Notes: generated from the sequence alone by a model not told the origin. DNA of 64,000 nt from Mycobacterium kansasii ATCC 12478 (GCF_000157895.3 NC_022663.1:1426001-1490000); one strand, 5' to 3'; shown: positions 8,929-17,494, counted from the stretch's first letter. A program made the numbers and translations.

Positions 8929-9254
8929 CAACAGGCCTCCGTCGGACCCGCTGCGCTTGCGATCGCCGCGGTGCTTGACGAGCGGCGACCCGCCGCGCCC
9001 GGCTTGGCCGCGCTTGCGATCGCCGCGGTGCTTGACGAGCGGCGACCCGCCGCGCCCGGCTTGGCCGCGCTTGCGATCGCCGCGGTGCTTGACGAGCGGC
9101 GACCCGCCGCGCCCGGCTTCGCCGCGCTTGCGATCGCCGCGGTGCTTGACGAGCGGCGACCCGCCGCGCCCGGCTTCGCCGCGCTTGCGATCGCCGCGGT
9201 GCTTGACGAGCGGCGACCCGCCGCGCCCGGCTTGGCCGCGCTTGCGATCGCCAT
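8925..9254 (-). CDS. Repeat-encoded small ORF linking thrC to thrB (MIRU-type)
   Basis: A 109-codon frame runs through the tandem repeat. Its ATG (9252-9254) overlaps the thrC stop as TAATG, and its TGA (8925-8927) overlaps the thrB GTG start. The product would be MAIASAAKPGAAGRRSSSTA followed by four more copies of the 19-residue unit and a short unique end (AIASAAGPTEACW). It is Ala/Ser/Gly/Arg-rich and has no recognisable fold. Mycobacterial interspersed repetitive units (MIRUs) are known to place a small frame with start and stop overlapping the neighbouring genes of an operon, and this matches that architecture. Translation may matter only to carry ribosomes from thrC to thrB; whether a stable protein is made is unknown. 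Confidence 0.55.
   Translation of the reverse strand: MAIASAAKPGAAGRRSSSTAAIASAAKPGAAGRRSSSTAAIASAAKPGAAGRRSSSTAAIASAAKPGAAGRRSSSTAAIASAAKPGAAGRRSSSTAAIASAAGPTEACW
8953..9253. repeat. Tandem 57-bp minisatellite, five copies plus partial, between thrC and thrB
   Basis: Five consecutive 57-bp units start at 8953, 9010, 9067, 9124 and 9181, followed by 16 bp of a sixth. Each unit begins GCGCTTGCGATCGCC on the plus strand. The copies look identical except one position near the unit end (G in copies 1, 2 and 5; C in copies 3 and 4), so expansion is recent. Because 57 is divisible by three, copy-number change keeps the linking frame intact. All three frames on the minus strand are largely open across it. 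It resembles a MIRU/VNTR locus; there are no unique spacers, so it is not a CRISPR array. Confidence 0.93.
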
Positions 9255-10336
9255 TAGGCCAAGCCCAGCTGCTCGACGACGGCCACCGGGTCAACCGGTA
9301 GCGGAGACACCACCGGCATGTCCTTGAGCGCCGTGTCGGGATCCTTCAAGCCGTTGCCGGTCACCGTGCACACCACCGTCGAGCCGCGAGCCACCCAACC
9401 GTCGTCGATGGCTTTGAGCAGGCCGGCGATGCTGGCTGCGGACGCAGGCTCGACGAAAACCCCTTCAGCGCCAGCGACCAGGTGATATGCGGCCAGAATT
9501 TCCTCGTCCGTTGCAGCCAGGAAGCGCCCGTTCGATTGCTGTTGCGCCGCAACGGCTTGCGCCCACGATGCGGGAGCGCCGATACGGATCGCGGTGGCAA
9601 TGGTCTCCGGGTGGCTCACCGGCTTACCCAGTACCAGAGGCGCGGCTCCAGCCGCCTGAGTGCCGAGCATGCGGGGCAGCTTGTCGATCACCCCATCGCG
9701 GTGATACTCGGTGTAGCCCTTCCAGTAAGCGGTGATGTTGCCGGCATTGCCGACTGGGAGTGCGTGTACGTCGGGCGCGACGCCGAGCGCGTCGACGACC
9801 TCGAAAGCCGCCGTTTTCTGGCCCTCGATACGGACCGGGTTGACCGAGTTGACCAATGAGATGGTGGGGAAATCGGCGGTCATCTTACGGGCCAGCTCCA
9901 GACAGTCGTCGAAGTTGCCGTCGATCTGGATGATCTTGGCGCCGTGCATAACCGCCTGAGCCAGCTTGCCCATCGCGATCTTGCCCTGGGGTATCAGCAC
10001 CGCACAGGTAATGCCGGCACGGGCCGCATACGCCGCCGCCGACGCCGAGGTGTTTCCGGTCGACGCGCACAATACGGCCTGCTGTCCGCGGGCCAGCGCA
10101 TCGCTGACCGCCATCGTCATGCCCCGGTCCTTGAAGGAGCCGGTGGGGTTGAGTCCCTCGACCTTGAGATGAATTGTGCAACCGGTCTGTTCGGAGATCC
10201 TGGTCGCGGCGATCAGCGGGGTACCGCCTTCGAGAAGACTGACCGGGGTCCAGTCGTCGCCCACCGGCAACCGGTCGCGATAGGCAGCGATCACGCCCGG
10301 CCAGGGCTGGTGGGTGGCAGTTCGCGGGGTGGTCAC
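9254..10336 (-). CDS. thrC: Threonine synthase
   Basis: ThrC converts O-phosphohomoserine to threonine using pyridoxal phosphate. The 360-residue protein is a fold-type II PLP enzyme with the cofactor lysine in NPTGSFKDRGM (Lys69) and a Gly/Asn-rich phosphate loop near 196-200. It starts at a GTG (10334-10336) that overlaps the hom stop as GTGA. Its TAA stop overlaps the ATG of the repeat-encoded ORF. The length equals the recalled M. tuberculosis enzyme. It belongs to the hom-thrC-thrB operon. Confidence 0.97.
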   Translation of the reverse strand: MTTPRTATHQPWPGVIAAYRDRLPVGDDWTPVSLLEGGTPLIAATRISEQTGCTIHLKVEGLNPTGSFKDRGMTMAVSDALARGQQAVLCASTGNTSASAAAYAARAGITCAVLIPQGKIAMGKLAQAVMHGAKIIQIDGNFDDCLELARKMTADFPTISLVNSVNPVRIEGQKTAAFEVVDALGVAPDVHALPVGNAGNITAYWKGYTEYHRDGVIDKLPRMLGTQAAGAAPLVLGKPVSHPETIATAIRIGAPASWAQAVAAQQQSNGRFLAATDEEILAAYHLVAGAEGVFVEPASAASIAGLLKAIDDGWVARGSTVVCTVTGNGLKDPDTALKDMPVVSPLPVDPVAVVEQLGLA

Positions 10337-11658
10337 AGGCCGGTTCCTTCCAGTCGCAGCACGCTCGTCACATCCTGCACGACATCCAAATCAGCCAGCG
10401 CTGCAACGGTTTTCGAAAGCGCAGCATCAGTAGCCAGGTGGGTGACGACCACGATTCGGGCACCCACCCGTTTACCGCCTTCATCCGCCACGCCTTCCTG
10501 GCGAACCTCGGCAATGCTCACGTCGTGCTTGGCGAATTCCGCTGCTACCGAGGACAATACACCTGGCTTGTCGGCGACGTTCATGCTGACGTAATAACGG
10601 GTTGAGATCAAACCCATTGGTGCGATGGGTAGTTGGGCATACTTGGATTCGCGTGGCCCACGGCTGCCGAGCACCCGGTTGCGCGCCGCCATCACCAGGT
10701 CGCCGGTCACCGCCGATGCGGTGGGCGCACCGCCGGCGCCCTGACCGTAGAACATCAGCCGACCCGCGGCCTCGGCTTCGACCACCACGGCGTTGAACGC
10801 GCCGTTGACGGTGGCGAGCGGATGCGTCAGCGGTACCAGCGCCGGATAAACGCGAGCTGACACTCTTTGTTGCCCATCATCATCCGTAATCCGCTCGCAG
10901 ATGGACAGCAGCTTGATGGTGCAGCCGAGGGCATGTGCGGTCTCGAAGTCGGCCGGGGTGACCTTAGTGATGCCTTCGCGATAGACGTCGTCGGCGTGTA
11001 CCCGGGTGTGGAAGGCGATGGATGCCAGGATCGCGGCTTTGGCCGCGGCGTCGTAGCCTTCGACGTCCGCGGTGGGGTCGGCTTCGGCGTAGCCCAGCGC
11101 GCTCGCGTCGGCCAGAGCGCTTTCGTAGTCGGCGCCGGTGCTGTCCATTGCCGAGAGGATGTAGTTGGTGGTGCCGTTGACGATGCCGGCGACCCGCAGC
11201 ACCGTGTCACCGGCCAGCGACTGCGTCAGCGGGCGAATCACCGGGATGGCTCCGGCGACGGCCGCCTCGAAATAGAGGTCGACATGCGCGCTTTCCGCGG
11301 CCTGGGCCAGTTCGCCGGTGGACGTGGACAGCAGGGCCTTGTTTGCGGTGACAATCGACTTGCCGTGCTCGAGCGCGGTCAGGATCGCCTTGCGGGATGG
11401 TTCCACCGGACCCATCACTTCGACGACGATGTCGACGTCCTCGCGCGAGACGAGTTCTTCGATGTTGTCGGTCAGCAATTCGACCGGTACTCCGCGGTCG
11501 GGCGCCACCCGGCGGACGCCGACACCGCGCAGTACCAGCGGGGCGCCCACTCGAGCAGCGAGATCGTCAGCGCTCTCCTCAATGATGCGCACCACTTCGC
11601 TGCCGACATTGCCCAGCCCGAGAACCGCTACGCCGACCGGCTTTTCGTCACCCGGCAC
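10333..11658 (-). CDS. hom: Homoserine dehydrogenase with C-terminal ACT domain
   Basis: This enzyme reduces aspartate semialdehyde to homoserine, the branch point to threonine and methionine. The 441-residue protein has an N-terminal Rossmann motif GLGNVGSE (14-21), a central catalytic domain including GIVNGTTNYIL near residues 158-168, and a C-terminal ACT domain (about 355-430, beginning YYVSMNVADKPGVLS). The ACT domain suggests feedback inhibition by threonine. There is no fused aspartokinase. It starts at GTG 11656-11658 immediately after lysA, with a GAGGTGA ribosome-binding site overlapping the lysA stop. Also named thrA in mycobacteria. Confidence 0.96.
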   Translation of the reverse strand: MPGDEKPVGVAVLGLGNVGSEVVRIIEESADDLAARVGAPLVLRGVGVRRVAPDRGVPVELLTDNIEELVSREDVDIVVEVMGPVEPSRKAILTALEHGKSIVTANKALLSTSTGELAQAAESAHVDLYFEAAVAGAIPVIRPLTQSLAGDTVLRVAGIVNGTTNYILSAMDSTGADYESALADASALGYAEADPTADVEGYDAAAKAAILASIAFHTRVHADDVYREGITKVTPADFETAHALGCTIKLLSICERITDDDGQQRVSARVYPALVPLTHPLATVNGAFNAVVVEAEAAGRLMFYGQGAGGAPTASAVTGDLVMAARNRVLGSRGPRESKYAQLPIAPMGLISTRYYVSMNVADKPGVLSSVAAEFAKHDVSIAEVRQEGVADEGGKRVGARIVVVTHLATDAALSKTVAALADLDVVQDVTSVLRLEGTGL

Positions 11659-11661
11659 AGG

Positions 11662-13068
11662 TCACCTCACCTCCAGACTCAGCAGATCGTCGACCGTCTC
11701 CCGACGCAGTACCAGGCGCGCCTTTCCCCGCCGCACGGCTACCACAGCGGGACGGCCGATCAGGTTGTAACGGCTTGACAGCGAATAGCAATAGGCGCCG
11801 GTCGCGGCTACGCCGAGCAGGTCGCCGGGGCGAAGATCCTCGGGCATCCAGGTATCGCGCACGATGATATCGCCGCTCTCACAATGCTTTCCGACGAGAC
11901 GTGCGGGCACCGCCGGCGCGTCGCTGACTCTCGACACCAAGCGGACGTCGTACTCCGCGTCGTAAAGCGCCGTTCGGATGTTGTCGCTCATGCCGCCGTC
12001 GACGCTGACATAGCGCCGGTTCGCGGTGGCGCTCACGTCGACGTCCTTGACGGTGCCGACCTCGTACAGCGTGATGGTGCCTGGTCCAGCGATGGCCCGT
12101 CCGGGCTCGACCACCAGCCTGGGCGTGGGCAGCCCCACCGCCGCAGATTCGTTGCTCAAGATGGCGCTCAGTTTGGCCGCCAGTTCGCTGATCGGCGGCG
12201 GATCATCAGCGGGCACATAGGAGATGCCCAAACCGCCGCCGAGGTCGACGGTGGACAGCTGCGCCGTCTTCTCGGCTCCGAATTCGCCGACGACCTCGCG
12301 CAGCAGGCCGATGACGCGGTGTGCGGCGATTTCGAAGCCGGCGACATCGAAAATCTGCGAACCGATGTGGCTGTGCAGACCGACCAGTCGCAGGTGGTCG
12401 GCGGCGAAAACCCGTCGAACCGCGGCCATCGCGGCTCCGCTGGCCACCGACAGCCCGAACTTCTGGTCTTCGTGTGCGGTGGAGATGAACTCGTGGGTGT
12501 GGGCCTCGACGCCGACGGTGACCCTTACCAGGACGTCTTGAATGACGCCTGCCTGCGCCGCGATGGCATCAAGTCGCTCGATCTCAATCATCGAATCCAA
12601 AACGACATGGCCCACACCGGCTTTGACCGCAGCTGTCAACTCCGCAACAGACTTGTTGTTGCCGTGCAGGGTGATTCGTTCTGGAGGAAAATCAGCGTGC
12701 AGTGCGACGGCCAACTCCCCGCCGGTGGCCACATCGAGGGAGAGGCCTTCCTCTTCCACCCAGCGCGCGATCTCGCTGCAGAGGAAAGCCTTGGCGGCGT
12801 AGTACACGTTGTGCCCGCCGCCGAACGCCGCGGCAATCTCTTGGCAGCGGGAGCGGAAGTCGTCCTCGTCGACGACGAACAGCGGAGTTCCGTACTCGTG
12901 AGCCAGCTCGGTCAACGGTACCCCGGCAATGCAGGCTACGCCCGATTGGTCGCGAACCGTATTGCGCGGCCACACATTCGGGTCGAGTCGCAGCAGCTCC
13001 TGCGCCGACTGCGGGCGCGCTGGCCGGTTGTCTTCGGCGTGGCGGGCGCCGGCGGAATGGGTGGTCAC
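11662..13068 (-). CDS. lysA: Diaminopimelate decarboxylase
   Basis: LysA decarboxylates meso-diaminopimelate to lysine, the last step of the pathway. The 468-residue protein is a fold-type III PLP enzyme with the Schiff-base lysine in YYAAKAFLCSE (Lys93), HIGSQ in the barrel, and the active-site CESGD motif in the C-terminal domain. I chose the GTG at 13066-13068, which overlaps the argS stop as GTGA and has a GGAG ribosome-binding site; the frame is open for 61 further codons upstream inside argS. The product is about 20 residues longer at the N-terminus than the recalled M. tuberculosis form, so a later start is possible. Confidence 0.95.
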   Translation of the reverse strand: MTTHSAGARHAEDNRPARPQSAQELLRLDPNVWPRNTVRDQSGVACIAGVPLTELAHEYGTPLFVVDEDDFRSRCQEIAAAFGGGHNVYYAAKAFLCSEIARWVEEEGLSLDVATGGELAVALHADFPPERITLHGNNKSVAELTAAVKAGVGHVVLDSMIEIERLDAIAAQAGVIQDVLVRVTVGVEAHTHEFISTAHEDQKFGLSVASGAAMAAVRRVFAADHLRLVGLHSHIGSQIFDVAGFEIAAHRVIGLLREVVGEFGAEKTAQLSTVDLGGGLGISYVPADDPPPISELAAKLSAILSNESAAVGLPTPRLVVEPGRAIAGPGTITLYEVGTVKDVDVSATANRRYVSVDGGMSDNIRTALYDAEYDVRLVSRVSDAPAVPARLVGKHCESGDIIVRDTWMPEDLRPGDLLGVAATGAYCYSLSSRYNLIGRPAVVAVRRGKARLVLRRETVDDLLSLEVR

Positions 13069-14717
13069 ATTCGCTCCGGGGCGGTGACTCCGAGTATTGC
13101 CAACCCGTTGGCGATGACTTGGCGAGTAGCCTGGCACAGCGCCAGGCGCGCCCTGTGCAAGTCGGTGGGCTGCTCGTCGCCTTGGGGCAACACCCGGCAG
13201 GAGTCGTAGAAGCGGTGATAGTCGCCGGCCAGGTCCTCCAGGTAGCGGCACACTCGATGGGGCTCACGCAGGGCTGCCGCGGTTTCGAGCACCCGCGGGA
13301 ACTCCCCGATGGTCCGCAGCAGCTTGCCCTCTTTGTCATGGCTGAGCAGCTCCAGGTGCGCGGTGTCGGGTATCAGCCCCAGTTCAGCGGCGTTGCGCGC
13401 CAGGGCGGATAGCCGGGCATGTGCGTATTGGACGTAATAGACCGGGTTTTCATTCGACGCCGAAGACCACAGCGCCAGGTCGATGTCGATCGCCGTGTCC
13501 ACCGACGAGCGAATGAGGCTGTAGCGCGCGGCATCCACGCCGAGCGCTTCGACCAGGTCGTCGAGGGTGATGACGGTGCCAGCCCGCTTGCTCATCCGGA
13601 CCGGCTGGCCGTCACGCACCAGGTTGACCATTTGGCCGATGAGCACCTCGACGGTCGCCGGATCCTCACCGAATGCGGCCGCGGCCGACTTGAGCCGGGC
13701 GATGTAGCCGTGATGGTCGGCGCCGAGCATGTAGATGCACAGGTCGAAACCGCGCTGCCGCTTGTCGAGGTAGTAGGCGAGGTCACCGGCGATGTAAGCC
13801 GGCTTGCCGTCGCTCTTGATCACCACACGGTCCTTGTCGTCGCCAAAAGCGCTGGTGCGCAACCACGTTGCGCCGTCCTTCTGATAGATGTTGCCGGTCT
13901 CGCGAAGCCTTGCGATGGCCTGGTCGACGCGACCGGTGGTGTGCATCGAGTCTTCGTGGGTGTAGACGTCGAAGTCGGTGCCGAACTCGTGCAATGACTC
14001 TTTGATATGGGCGAACATCAGGTCGACACCGATCTCGCGGAACGTCTCCCGCATCTCGGGATCGGGAAGGCTCAACGCGTCGGGAGCTTTTTCCAGCACG
14101 TGCGCGGCGATGTCGGTGATGTAGCTGCCGGCGTAGCCGTCGGCCGGGGTGGGCTCGCCCTTGGCGGCGGCGATCAAGGAGTTGGCGAATCGGTCGATTT
14201 GGGCGCCGTGGTCGTTGAAATAGTATTCGCGGACCACGTCGGCACCCTGCGTGGTGAGCAAGCGGCCCAGCGCGTCGCCGACGGCGGCCCAGCGGGTGCC
14301 GCCGATGTGAATCGGCCCGGTCGGGTTGGCCGAGACGAATTCCAGGTTGATTTTCTGTCCGGCCAACAGGTCGGAGTGCCCGAAATGGTCGCCGGCGTCG
14401 ATGACGCTGTTGACGATCTGGGCCTGCGCCGAGGTCTCGAGGCGCAGGTTGATGAATCCCGGTCCCGCTACTTCTGCCGAGGCGATACCGTCAGCTTTCG
14501 TCAGCGCCGCGGCGAGCCATCCGGCCAGTTCGCGCGGGTTGACACCGACCTTCTTGGCGAGCTGCAATGCCAGGTTGCTGGCGTAGTCGCCGTGTTCGGG
14601 ATTGCGTGGCCGCTCCACGAGGACCGTCTGGGGCAAGGCAGACGTGTCGAGGCCATGCTCGGCCAGCACCGCGGCAGCGGTGGCTTTGAGCAGCTCAGCC
14701 AGGTCGGCGGGGGTCAC
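13065..14717 (-). CDS. argS: Arginyl-tRNA synthetase
   Basis: A class I aminoacyl-tRNA synthetase that charges tRNA-Arg. The 550-residue protein has the N-terminal Add1-type domain, the class I signature NPTGPIHIGGTR (131-142, with HIGG at 137-140), the MSK signature as RMSKRAGT near 378, and a helical anticodon-binding domain at the C-terminus. The GTG at 14715-14717 gives exactly the recalled length of the M. tuberculosis enzyme. The frame is open upstream, but that extension would cross a tRNA gene on the opposite strand and is not credible. It heads the argS-lysA-hom-thrC-thrB series. Confidence 0.96.
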   Translation of the reverse strand: MTPADLAELLKATAAAVLAEHGLDTSALPQTVLVERPRNPEHGDYASNLALQLAKKVGVNPRELAGWLAAALTKADGIASAEVAGPGFINLRLETSAQAQIVNSVIDAGDHFGHSDLLAGQKINLEFVSANPTGPIHIGGTRWAAVGDALGRLLTTQGADVVREYYFNDHGAQIDRFANSLIAAAKGEPTPADGYAGSYITDIAAHVLEKAPDALSLPDPEMRETFREIGVDLMFAHIKESLHEFGTDFDVYTHEDSMHTTGRVDQAIARLRETGNIYQKDGATWLRTSAFGDDKDRVVIKSDGKPAYIAGDLAYYLDKRQRGFDLCIYMLGADHHGYIARLKSAAAAFGEDPATVEVLIGQMVNLVRDGQPVRMSKRAGTVITLDDLVEALGVDAARYSLIRSSVDTAIDIDLALWSSASNENPVYYVQYAHARLSALARNAAELGLIPDTAHLELLSHDKEGKLLRTIGEFPRVLETAAALREPHRVCRYLEDLAGDYHRFYDSCRVLPQGDEQPTDLHRARLALCQATRQVIANGLAILGVTAPERM

Positions 14718-14842
14718 GAACGTCCATCCTATGGTCTGGGCCGCTCGGGGCTCGAACCCAGAGCGGTGGCCCGGCGGCAACCGCGATGCGCTAGTCTGTC
14801 CGTGCTTGTTCAAGCCCCAATGGCGCACCATGGTGTTGATGC

Positions 14843-14915
14843 GCCCCCGTAGCTCAGGGGATAGAGCGTCTGCCTCCGGAGCAGAAGGTCGCAGGTTCGA
14901 ATCCTGCCGGGGGCA
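14843..14915 (+). tRNA. tRNA-Arg, anticodon CCG
   Basis: A 73-nt cloverleaf fits fully. The acceptor stem GCCCCCG pairs with CGGGGGC, with discriminator A at 14915. The D-arm is GCTC/GAGC, and the anticodon stem TCTGC/GCAGA encloses a loop with anticodon CCG at 14876-14878, reading CGG. The T-arm is GCAGG-TTCGAAT-CCTGC. The 3' CCA is not encoded. It lies divergently from argS, 125 bp from its start, an arrangement shared with M. tuberculosis as recalled. I found no second copy of its 3' end downstream, so there is no sign of an integrated element at this site. Confidence 0.98.
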
Positions 14916-15357
14916 CAGCTTCAGATGGCCGCACATCGAGGATCGGCGGAGCTTACGGATCTGACCTCGTGGTTGAAAGTCGCGGGTGCTGTGAAGCGAG
15001 TCGCAGATAGTTTCCCCGGCATCCCGGTGCAGGTGCGCCGATATCAACGTTTGCGATCAAGACGATCAAGAAGGCGACGTGGGTTATAGCCGAGGATAGC
15101 GACGCTGGCAGCGTCGATTCTGGCGTGACGTTCCTGCGCTCATACTCACCGTCCAAGACGCCACTGCATGACGATTGCTTGGGACGAAGGGCTTAAGCCA
15201 GACCCGATTCCGCAACGTGGCTTAGAAAGTGCGGCATTCCCGAAACACAATCTCGATCTAGAATTCGATCACGCACAGGGCGAGCACGTACGGCCAGGGT
15301 CCGCTCGTCTGAAGGAATTGGGGATACCCCGCGATAACGACGAAACGGACTGACCGC
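14916..15357. other. Intergenic region after tRNA-Arg, mostly featureless
   Basis: This 442-bp stretch lies between the tRNA and the first sensor-domain protein. The left half (14916-15160) shows no supported gene or clear terminator. The right half contains a possible 61-codon frame described separately. Base composition looks less GC-rich than the flanking housekeeping genes (judged by eye), which fits an accessory segment. The promoter for the downstream sensor genes presumably lies here. Confidence 0.35.
15168..15353 (+). CDS. Possible 61-residue acidic small protein upstream of sensor-domain gene
   Basis: An ATG-started frame (MTIAWDEGLKPDPIPQRG...) ends with TGA only 4 bp before the ATG of the next gene. 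That close tandem spacing is the main reason to list it. The product is hydrophilic, rich in Asp/Glu and Pro, with no signal or membrane segment and no recognised family. No good ribosome-binding site precedes it. It could be a leader peptide or chance. Confidence 0.25.
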   Translation: MTIAWDEGLKPDPIPQRGLESAAFPKHNLDLEFDHAQGEHVRPGSARLKELGIPRDNDETD

Positions 15358-16281
15358 ATGACAGGTAATGAACCACCCCATACCTTTGACCGGTTGAGCC
15401 AGCGACCCTTGAACTCCGGCGCGAGCCGCGATCCATCCGCGGCAGGACAAAGCATTTCGTGGAACAGCCACCGGCCGCACACTCTCTTCGCGCAGGCCCC
15501 TAGCGCACCAGCCTGGCCGGCCCCTGCATCGTTTGGGTCGCGGCCAGTCCGCCCCCCGCGCGCCAAACGATGGTTGATACTGGCCACGGCAATCTTCACG
15601 TTCGCGTCTTTTGCGCTGGGCGTCATCCTCGTCCGCCGCACGGTGAGCGCCAACGCACCTTCTGCCTTACCCCACCGCGAGCCGCCTGGCTTGTCGGTAC
15701 CGACGACACCGGGTCTCGTTCACCCGGAAAATCTCAAAGATCTTCTCTTGAGCCCTGCGGAGCTTGGTGACATCTTGCATACGTCGGGAATGACTGTCTA
15801 CCAAAGCAACAACGGCTTGTTTATGGATACTGCCGACCCGCCGGATTGCGCTGGCATTTGGGCGCCGGGCATGAAGCAGGTCTACGGCGGTACGCGCTTC
15901 ATAGATGCGCTAGTGGAGGAAATCCACGGCCCGGGCGACGTGTACCCGAAATTGACGTTGCAGTCGCTTGTGGCGTTTCCGACGGCAAAAGATGCCGAGG
16001 CCTTCTTCGAAGACATAGCACCCAAGTGGGACCACTGTGCCAGAACTGAGGTTCTGGTCAACCGCCACGAAGGCGGCACCATCGCTGTTGGCGATCCGAA
16101 AGTTCTCGACAGTGTGCTGACGGTGTCCTGGGTCAAGACGGGCGGAACCGGATGGGGTTGTCAGCGCGCGCTGATGCCCCGCAGCAACGTTGTGATCGAC
16201 ATGAGGGTGTGTGACTTCGGCGGTAGCGATCAAGCCCCCGAACTCGTCAACAAAGTCGCCGCCCGGATACCGACGCAGTGA
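15358..16281 (+). CDS. Membrane-anchored PknH-type extracellular sensor-domain protein (first of pair)
   Basis: A 307-residue protein with a Pro/Ser-rich cytoplasmic N-terminus (1-70), one membrane helix (about 71-93) and an exported domain (about 115-307). The exported part resembles the C-terminal sensor domain of the Ser/Thr kinase PknH. Four cysteines sit at the family positions: C164 (in DCAG), C227 (in WDHCAR), C268 (in GWGCQRAL) and C285. These positions pair as two disulfides in PknH. No kinase domain is present. The next gene encodes a paralogue with the same cysteine pattern, 127 bp downstream. Function is unknown; a stand-alone periplasmic ligand sensor or decoy is inference. Confidence 0.75.
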   Translation: MTGNEPPHTFDRLSQRPLNSGASRDPSAAGQSISWNSHRPHTLFAQAPSAPAWPAPASFGSRPVRPPRAKRWLILATAIFTFASFALGVILVRRTVSANAPSALPHREPPGLSVPTTPGLVHPENLKDLLLSPAELGDILHTSGMTVYQSNNGLFMDTADPPDCAGIWAPGMKQVYGGTRFIDALVEEIHGPGDVYPKLTLQSLVAFPTAKDAEAFFEDIAPKWDHCARTEVLVNRHEGGTIAVGDPKVLDSVLTVSWVKTGGTGWGCQRALMPRSNVVIDMRVCDFGGSDQAPELVNKVAARIPTQ

Positions 16282-16408
16282 ACATGGACAGCGTTGGACC
16301 GAACAAGCAAAGCGATCAGCTTCGAATCGCGGAGACCCTTCAAAAGGAGGGCCACCAGTGCTGGGCTCTCAAGACTAATACTGCTTCCACGCGATCAGGA
16401 GGTAGGAA

Positions 16409-17494
16409 ATGAGCACTCCCGGCGACCCTGCTGCAGAAGGCGTCGGCGACAAAGTAGGCCCGGCCAGGATCCCGAGCCAGCAGGCCGCCGATCCGCAACC
16501 ACGGGTAGACCACCACGGTGGACGGCACAGCGGACCCATACCGTCGGCGCAATGGTCACCACCCCGCGACATACACACCGAATCACATTGGACGCCAGCG
16601 CCGATGTCGGCGGCGCCGGCCGGCCCGACTGCGAGCCCCCTTCCGTCACACCCCGCTAAGCCGCTGCATGCGCCACCGGTTGGCTACCACAGTTCTTCCG
16701 GACCACAGCCTCCGTTCACCGGTAGCCCCTATTGGCCGAATCGGGCGACCCCGTCCTATCTCGGTCATCCTGGCCCCAGTCAGCGCCAGTGGTCGCATGA
16801 TGGTAGCCGCAGCGTCCGGCGGTGGTGGCGGATCACGATTGCCATGGCAACGATAGCGATTGGCCTGCTGGTCACGGTGATCGTGTACGAGCCGCACCGC
16901 ACCGGCACCAAGACTGTCTCCCCGTCTGCGCTATCAGATGTGCTACTGAGCTCGCAGGAAGCCGCGAACCTGGTGGGTGCCCAGACCCTGTCGGGAGAGC
17001 CGGTCCAAGACAAACTGGCTGCCACGGCAATCGTCGACGAAGATTGCGCCGGCGTGGTAGGGGCTGCCGAGCAGAAGGCGTACGAGCAGAGCAGCTGGAC
17101 TGGGGTTCGTTCGCAAGCACTGAGCGACGCGACAGCAAAAGGATGGCGACTCACTCAAGCCGTCGTGTCCTTCTCGGACGCTCAAGGCGCTCGAGCCTTT
17201 GTGACAGACGCGGCAGCCAGCTGGAAAAAGTGCGCCAATCGCGAGATCAACACCCGCAACGTTAAGAAAGACGATCCACGCAACCTCTTTTGGACAACCG
17301 GGCCTGCCTCACAGGCCGACGGTATTCTCGCAATGACCATGATCCAGGAGGCTCAGGGTTGGAACTGCCAGCGCGCCCTCAGCGCACGCAACAATGTCGT
17401 CATAGACCTTGAACTCTGCGGAAGAAACGTGCCGGGATCTGTAGTACCCCAATTTGTCACCGCGGTTGACAACAAGGTTGACGCCCAGTCGTAA
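16409..17494 (+). CDS. Membrane-anchored PknH-type extracellular sensor-domain protein (second of pair)
   Basis: A 361-residue paralogue of the preceding protein. It has a long Pro/His/Ser-rich cytoplasmic N-terminus (1-138), a single membrane helix (about 141-160) and an exported sensor-type domain (about 170-361). Conserved cysteines are C213 (DCAG), C275 (WKKCAN), C320 (GWNCQRAL) and C337, with the shared stretch NVVID between the last two. An AGGAGG element sits about 10 nt before the ATG. The low-complexity N-terminus differs completely from that of its neighbour while the exported domain is conserved, indicating tandem duplication with divergence of the cytoplasmic part. No enzymatic domain is visible. 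Confidence 0.75.
   Translation: MSTPGDPAAEGVGDKVGPARIPSQQAADPQPRVDHHGGRHSGPIPSAQWSPPRDIHTESHWTPAPMSAAPAGPTASPLPSHPAKPLHAPPVGYHSSSGPQPPFTGSPYWPNRATPSYLGHPGPSQRQWSHDGSRSVRRWWRITIAMATIAIGLLVTVIVYEPHRTGTKTVSPSALSDVLLSSQEAANLVGAQTLSGEPVQDKLAATAIVDEDCAGVVGAAEQKAYEQSSWTGVRSQALSDATAKGWRLTQAVVSFSDAQGARAFVTDAAASWKKCANREINTRNVKKDDPRNLFWTTGPASQADGILAMTMIQEAQGWNCQRALSARNNVVIDLELCGRNVPGSVVPQFVTAVDNKVDAQS

Noticed and set aside
8953..9253. Tandem repeats resembling a CRISPR array
   Set aside because: The 57-bp units are directly contiguous with no unique spacers and no cas genes nearby; it is a minisatellite.
8929..9294. ThrB with a 122-residue N-terminal extension through the repeat
   Set aside because: A GTG at 8926-8928 with a GGAGG site gives the conserved N-terminus; the extension is only repeat sequence and overlaps thrC.
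11884..13209. Long plus-strand open frame antisense to lysA
   Set aside because: Composition shadow of a high-GC gene; the encoded protein has no family features and the opposite strand encodes an unmistakable LysA.
14718..15047. ArgS N-terminal extension upstream of 14717
   Set aside because: It would run antisense through tRNA-Arg; the GTG at 14717 gives the family length.
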